Below the pieces are notes generated by a model that made no database searches, was not told the DNA's origin, and saw only the letters and a program-made list of their open reading frames with translations. Shown in pieces: positions 60,428 through 64,000 of a stretch of DNA of 64,000 nt. The DNA comes from DATGPD01 sp031423015 (GTDB taxonomy: Bacteria > Planctomycetota > UBA1135 > UBA2386): the NCBI GenBank assembly GCA_031423015.1, contig JANPER010000028.1, positions 29,699 through 93,698 on the forward strand. The letters are read 5' to 3'. Position 1 is the first letter of the stretch. Each line of letters starts with the position of its first letter. The position numbers and the translations under genes are program-made.

Positions 60428-61600
60428 CTAGCCGGTGGCCTGCGTGCGGCGGACCTTGGCGCGGTGGCTGAACGACGCCTTCACGTCGGGTCGCCCCATG
60501 TTCGCTACGGAACAGTTGGCGCACACGTCGCGCAGTTCCATGTTGTAGAGCTGGCGGCGCAGCTCTTCGTACGGCTTGCCGGTCCAGATCTGCTCGAAGT
60601 TGTGCGTCTTGAAGTCACCGAACGAGGTGAACTCGAACCACGACCCGCACGGGAACACGGTGCCGTCGGGATTGACGTGGATGTAATAGAACGGGAAGTA
60701 GCACGGCCGGTTGTGGTGGTCCTTCTCCTTGGCCTTGAGGAGGAACTCGCGGTTCTTCTTGTTGAGGTAGTCGGCGACGTCGAGCGAACTCGCGGCCAGC
60801 GCCGCAGGCGCGGCCAACGCGCTGCCGCCACCCTCGTTGCTGCGGTGCGCGTCGAGGTCGGCCTCGGGCGTGTCGTGGATGTTCTCCGGGATCGCCATCG
60901 GCATGCAGGTGTTCATGCCCACGGCCTTGGCGGTCGCGTCCATCTCGGCCAGCATCTCGTTGCACAGCTTGGGGTCGTTGAGCAGCGTCTCGTCTTCGAT
61001 GCCGAGCCCACCCATCACCGCCATGTGCACGAAGTTCATGTCCTCGACGCCCTTGTCGCGCGCCAAGCGAATGAGCCCCGGCATCTCCTTGATGTTGCAG
61101 CGCATCAAGACCGCGGTCATCGACAAGCGCGGGAACGGCGACCCGGTGCGCTTCTTGGTCTCGGCGATCAAGTCGAACGCCGCCATCAACCGGTCCCACT
61201 TGGCCGGCGTGCGTACGCGCTCGAAGGTCTCCTTCGTGCCTCCATCGCATGAGATGGTGAGCAGCGGCATCTGCACGTCGATGATCTTCTCCAAGATCTT
61301 CGTCGTCAGCGCCATCGCGTTGGTCGAGAAGTGGAAGTTGGGCACCTCGTGCTTGCGGCACAGGTCGAGCGCGCGCGGCAGTTCCTTGGCGAGCAGCGGC
61401 TCGGCCGACGACGACAGCACCACATCGTGCGCGCGCGGGAAGAGGTCGTTGCCGACCTTGTCCAGCAGCTCCGGGCCCATCTGCGTCTTGTTGGCCACAA
61501 AGTGCGGGTGCGCGAAGTGGCACATGATGCACTTGAGCTGGCAAGTGCCGACCATGTCGAGCTTCACGCGCAGGAAGCGCTTTTCGCGGATAACGGGCAT
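60428..61600 (-). CDS. Radical SAM/SPASM-domain enzyme
   Basis: 390 aa. The [4Fe-4S] motif CxxxCxxC is Cys20-Cys24-Cys27 (GTCQLKCIMCHFAHP). The radical SAM barrel continues with LSSSAEPLL and FSTNAMAL and LLTISCDGG. The C-terminal part has SPASM-type cysteines (RPCYFPFYYIHVNPDGTVFPCG, VCANCSVANMG), indicating auxiliary clusters. Such enzymes modify peptides or proteins, or act in carbohydrate and lipid pathways; no precursor peptide gene is seen next to it. ATG 61600, with a TATACT -10 box 12 nt upstream. Confidence 0.88.
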   Translation of the reverse strand: MPVIREKRFLRVKLDMVGTCQLKCIMCHFAHPHFVANKTQMGPELLDKVGNDLFPRAHDVVLSSSAEPLLAKELPRALDLCRKHEVPNFHFSTNAMALTTKILEKIIDVQMPLLTISCDGGTKETFERVRTPAKWDRLMAAFDLIAETKKRTGSPFPRLSMTAVLMRCNIKEMPGLIRLARDKGVEDMNFVHMAVMGGLGIEDETLLNDPKLCNEMLAEMDATAKAVGMNTCMPMAIPENIHDTPEADLDAHRSNEGGGSALAAPAALAASSLDVADYLNKKNREFLLKAKEKDHHNRPCYFPFYYIHVNPDGTVFPCGSWFEFTSFGDFKTHNFEQIWTGKPYEELRRQLYNMELRDVCANCSVANMGRPDVKASFSHRAKVRRTQATG

Positions 61601-61612
61601 ACGGGGTGAGGC

Positions 61613-61618
61613 AGTATA
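61613..61618 (-). promoter_or_regulatory. -10 box (TATACT) of the radical SAM gene
   Basis: TATACT on the minus strand, 12 nt before the ATG at 61600, predicting a 5' leader of only a few nucleotides. The gap 61601-61790 otherwise holds no feature except a doubled CACTTGTCGCC-like string at its right end. Confidence 0.45.
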
Positions 61619-61790
61619 GCGGTGAGGGTCAGCACTCGCGCCGAGGCGTTGTGGATCGCCGCCGATGCGTGCGTCCGCATTGCGAGTTGCGGTCTGGGTC
61701 TAAGACGGGACCGTCTCGCTTCGAGGCACTCGCGCCGCACAAAAAAACTTTCGCAGCGCGCGGTCAGCCCCGCTCACTTGTCGCCCCGCT

Positions 61791-62237
61791 TCACTTGTCG
61801 CCAAGGTCGGCCAGCACCTGCTCGGGATGCGCGCGCGCATCGACCTTGTCGTAGACCTTCACCACCTTACCGTCCTTGCCAACGACCACGCTGACCCGCT
61901 TGGGATGCGTCGCCTTGGCGTCGTCGCACGCCCCGTATGCCATGCCGAGCTTGCGCTCGGTGTCACACAGCAGCGGGAAGGGGAACGCGAACTTGTCCTT
62001 GAACTTCTTGTTCTCCGCCGGCGTGTCGAACGACACCCCGACAACCTGCACGCCCTTGGCCTCGAACGCTTGGATTCGATCACGGAATCCACATCCCTCC
62101 GCAGTTCAACCCGGCGTGTCGGCCTTGGGGTAGAACCAGAGCACCAAGGTCTTGCCGCGGTAATCGGCGAGGCTGCGCGTGGCGTTGGTTTCGTCGGGGA
62201 CTTTGAAATCAGGGGCGACGGTACCGGGGGTGAGCAT
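61791..62237 (-). CDS. Bcp/PrxQ-type peroxiredoxin with in-frame TGA (selenocysteine) at the peroxidatic site
   Basis: 148 codons from ATG 62237, read through TGA at 62106-62108 (codon 44). Before it: LADYRGKTLVLWFYPKADTPG; after it: TAEGCGFRDRIQAFEAKG and VQVVGVSFDTPAENKKF, a complete Bcp/PrxQ protein. The TGA stands where PrxQ has the peroxidatic Cys of the TPGCTxxxC motif, and the resolving Cys49 is present at +5. A SECIS-like hairpin starts 15 nt after the TGA (62071-62091). Codons just after the TGA (GGA, TGT, GGA, CGT, GAT, CGA, CAA) depart from the GC-ending codons used in the rest of the gene, as if RNA structure constrained them. It would reduce hydroperoxides with thiol donors. A Cys-to-stop mutation is the alternative. 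Confidence 0.82.
62071..62091 (-). promoter_or_regulatory. Candidate bacterial SECIS hairpin
   Basis: In the mRNA, UGGAUUC (62091-62085) pairs perfectly with GAAUCCA (62077-62071) around the 7-nt loop CGUGAUC, which has a G at its second position followed by U. The stem begins 15 nt and the loop 22 nt after the UGA, within the spacing known for SelB-binding bacterial SECIS elements. Confidence 0.7.
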
Positions 62238-62276
62238 GCGCGCAGTTGTAAGCGGTAGGCTTGCCGCGGCTCCAGC

Positions 62277-62861
62277 ATGTCTCCCCCGCCACGCGATTTC
62301 GACCTCCCCGACACTTGCGCGCTCAGTGCCACGCCGATCGCCGTCATGCGCTGCGAGCAGCGGCTGCATCACGAGGCGCCGCGGCAGGCGCGGCTCGACG
62401 GCGCGACCGAAACAAACGACACCACCCCGCGCGGCGCCGTCGTGGTACGCCACGGCCTGCAGAATCTGTTGCAAGACCTCGACGGCTTCAGCCACGTGTG
62501 GCTCGTGTTCTTCTGCCACTTGAGCCGCGGCTACAACGACTTGGTGACGCCGCCGCGCGACACGCGCAAGCGCGGGCTGTTCGCCACGCGCGCGCCTGAC
62601 CGACCCAACCCGATCGGCATGTCGGCGGTGCGTCTGCTGCGGATCGAGAAGCGCGTGCTGTGGGTCGGCACACACGACCTGCTCGACGGCACACCCATCC
62701 TCGACATCAAACCGTATGTCGCGCGCTACGACGCGATCAGCGATGCGCGCGCAGGTTGGGTGGAGACGATCGTCGACGACGGCCGCCCCGACCATCGCGC
62801 GTGGTGGCGCGACAAGGGCGAAGACCCGCCGGCGATCTATCGGCAACGCGGCGTGGAGTGA
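62277..62861 (+). CDS. trmO: tRNA (N6-threonylcarbamoyladenosine-37) methyltransferase
   Basis: 194 aa. TrmO/TsaA beta-barrel signature: FSHVWLVFFCHLSRG, the cofactor region KRGLFATRAPDRPNPIGMS, and DLLDGTPILDIKPYV. It methylates t6A37 of threonine tRNAs using SAM. Single domain, usual length for short TrmO forms. Divergent from the peroxiredoxin gene 39 bp away; a TAGGCT box at 62256-62261 could be its -10. Confidence 0.9.
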   Translation: MSPPPRDFDLPDTCALSATPIAVMRCEQRLHHEAPRQARLDGATETNDTTPRGAVVVRHGLQNLLQDLDGFSHVWLVFFCHLSRGYNDLVTPPRDTRKRGLFATRAPDRPNPIGMSAVRLLRIEKRVLWVGTHDLLDGTPILDIKPYVARYDAISDARAGWVETIVDDGRPDHRAWWRDKGEDPPAIYRQRGVE

Positions 62862-62880
62862 GTGTCGAGTGAACGATGAT

Positions 62881-64000
62881 CTACGGCACGAGCCGCAGCT
62901 TCACCGCGTTGCTCGCCCCAACCACGCGACCGCCTTGGAGCACCACGAATGCGTGGTACAGCTCGAAGCCCACCAACGCACCGGGGAGCCGTGGCAACAC
63001 GATGCTGGCTTGCGCACCCCCGGTGGCGTCGAGGCGGCCGACGGTGTTCTGAAAGATCGGTCCGTTCGCCAGCGACAGGGTGGTGGAGAACCAACCATCG
63101 GGGTTGAGCGGTACCTGCTGGCCGCTGCGCACAAAGCCCGGCGTCGTCCCAAGCGAGCCGGCGACGACGTAGTCACGGTTGGCGGACGTCGTCCCCGCAT
63201 CCAGGGCGAGGAACTGCACGCCGCCGGTCGCCACCGAGATCGCGGGCTCATCGCGCACCAGCCACTGCTGCACACCCTTCCTGATGGTGAAGTGATCACG
63301 CACCGTGCTGGTCGCGTCGACGAAGCTGGCGTCGAGCCGCCGGCCGTCGATGTCGATCACCAATGAGCCCAGACTGTTCAACGACACCACGTGCGCCGGG
63401 TGATTGAGCAGGCCGCCGCTCGTACTGCCCGAGCTGCCGGCGACGACGTACACCGCGCCGTGGTTCGGCGCCAGGCCCGGCTTGCGCTTGATGTACGAGC
63501 CATCGCCAGCCTCGTTGCCGTCGCCGCGATCGAGCTTCATCTGGGCCGTCAGCGTCGACGACAGGCCGTAGTGGCCGTCGAGCAAGAACGAGCGCTCGTA
63601 GCTGTGGCTATGGCCGGTGAGCACCAGGTCGACGCCGTGCGCTTCCAACACCGGCAGCGCGTTCTCGCGCATGTCGCGCATGCGCCCGTCACTGTCGATT
63701 GGATTGTCGGAGTCGTGCGAGCCCTTGGAGTACGGCGGGTGATGAAAGAACGCGATCACCCACTCGGCGGTGCTGTTCTGCAGGTCGGCGTTGAGCCACG
63801 CCAGCATCGCGCCGGTGGGTGAGCGGTCGCTGTCCTGCGAGTCGAGGCACACGAAGTGGACGTGGCCGTAGTCGAAGGAGTAGTACGCCTCGGTGCCCGA
63901 GAGCAGGCCGCCCGCTTGGCCTTGCGTCGGCAAGTTGAAGATGTCGTAGTAGGGCCCCGTCGCCAGCGACGAGCGTGCGTACACGGCGTCGTGGTTGCCC
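62881..64000 (-). CDS. Purple-acid-phosphatase-like metallophosphoesterase (5' end outside window)
   Basis: At least 373 residues, entering from the right edge. Calcineurin-like motifs: GNHD at the very edge, FFHHPPYSKGSHD, and VLTGHSHSYERS, giving the two-metal site. The order and the HSHSYERS ending fit purple acid phosphatase-type exported phosphatases. The last ~110 residues are a C-terminal domain (VQFLALDAGTTSANRDYVVAG ... LVGFELYHAFVVLQ) ending VVGASNAVKLRLVP, typical of planctomycete exported proteins. It would hydrolyse phosphate esters outside the cytoplasm; signal peptide and first metal motif are not in the window. Confidence 0.87.
   Translation of the reverse strand, partial: GNHDAVYARSSLATGPYYDIFNLPTQGQAGGLLSGTEAYYSFDYGHVHFVCLDSQDSDRSPTGAMLAWLNADLQNSTAEWVIAFFHHPPYSKGSHDSDNPIDSDGRMRDMRENALPVLEAHGVDLVLTGHSHSYERSFLLDGHYGLSSTLTAQMKLDRGDGNEAGDGSYIKRKPGLAPNHGAVYVVAGSSGSTSGGLLNHPAHVVSLNSLGSLVIDIDGRRLDASFVDATSTVRDHFTIRKGVQQWLVRDEPAISVATGGVQFLALDAGTTSANRDYVVAGSLGTTPGFVRSGQQVPLNPDGWFSTTLSLANGPIFQNTVGRLDATGGAQASIVLPRLPGALVGFELYHAFVVLQGGRVVGASNAVKLRLVP

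Overview
The window looks like chromosomal DNA of a high-GC Planctomycetota bacterium. The reasons are pairs of planctomycete-type ECF sigma factors with large membrane Ser/Thr kinases, an ECF sigma factor carrying its own membrane anchor and carboxypeptidase-regulatory domains, a CotH-type protein, an SBBP beta-propeller protein, and a series of exported proteins sharing a similar C-terminal module. The phylum call is inference from gene content. No rRNA, complete tRNA, IS transposase or CRISPR array was seen.

Layout. 0-6.3 kb: end of a pyruvate carboxylase, a kinase/sigma pair sharing one divergent promoter, and an SBBP protein. 6.4-9.4 kb: two small lipoproteins, a decapitated duplicate of the SBBP gene start, and a MntA/HepT toxin-antitoxin pair. 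9.4-18.9 kb: BlaI/M56 pair, aminotransferase plus aldehyde dehydrogenase, sigma-TM-carboxypeptidase-domain fusion (frameshifted), exported protein, AbrB/PIN pair. 18.95-26.2 kb: a signalling island (H-NOX heme sensor, histidine kinase, HDOD regulator, degenerate HD-GYP regulator, receiver, receiver-kinase hybrid) bordered by truncated genes (hemN-like on the left, ELWxxDGT protein on the right) and by a 245-bp duplication of its own sequence. 26.5-34 kb: two-DTG aspartic protease, NAD synthetase, IspH, a second PIN pair, exported and membrane proteins. 34.4-37.8 kb: AtuA-like/phosphotransacetylase/fatty-acid-hydroxylase operon with coupled starts. 38-48.6 kb: lipoprotein, a second MntA/HepT pair whose toxin motif has His changed to Gln, DinB and HD proteins, sigma+kinase operon, PhyH, dienelactone hydrolase. 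48.8-64 kb: exported proteins, proline iminopeptidase, lipoprotein methyltransferase, PTPS-III plus FolE, a decayed CPBP protease, CotH, radical SAM/SPASM enzyme, a peroxiredoxin whose peroxidatic codon is TGA, TrmO, and a metallophosphoesterase running off the end.

The strongest observation is the peroxiredoxin at 61791-62237 (minus). The frame is continuous across one TGA placed exactly at the peroxidatic cysteine, with a resolving Cys five residues later and a 7-bp stem/7-nt loop about 14 nt downstream of the TGA, as in a bacterial SECIS. It is best read as a selenoprotein that ordinary annotation would split or truncate.

Other structure not explained by genes: a palindromic element (13.2 and 52.6 kb, half copy at 36.1 kb) that has been incorporated into coding ends; a dispersed ~120-bp element (34.1-34.3 and 46.8-47.0 kb) with a 14-bp stem showing a compensatory base-pair change; and -10-like hexamers placed 6-7 nt before GTG starts (two sigma genes, both mntA genes), suggesting leaderless transcription.
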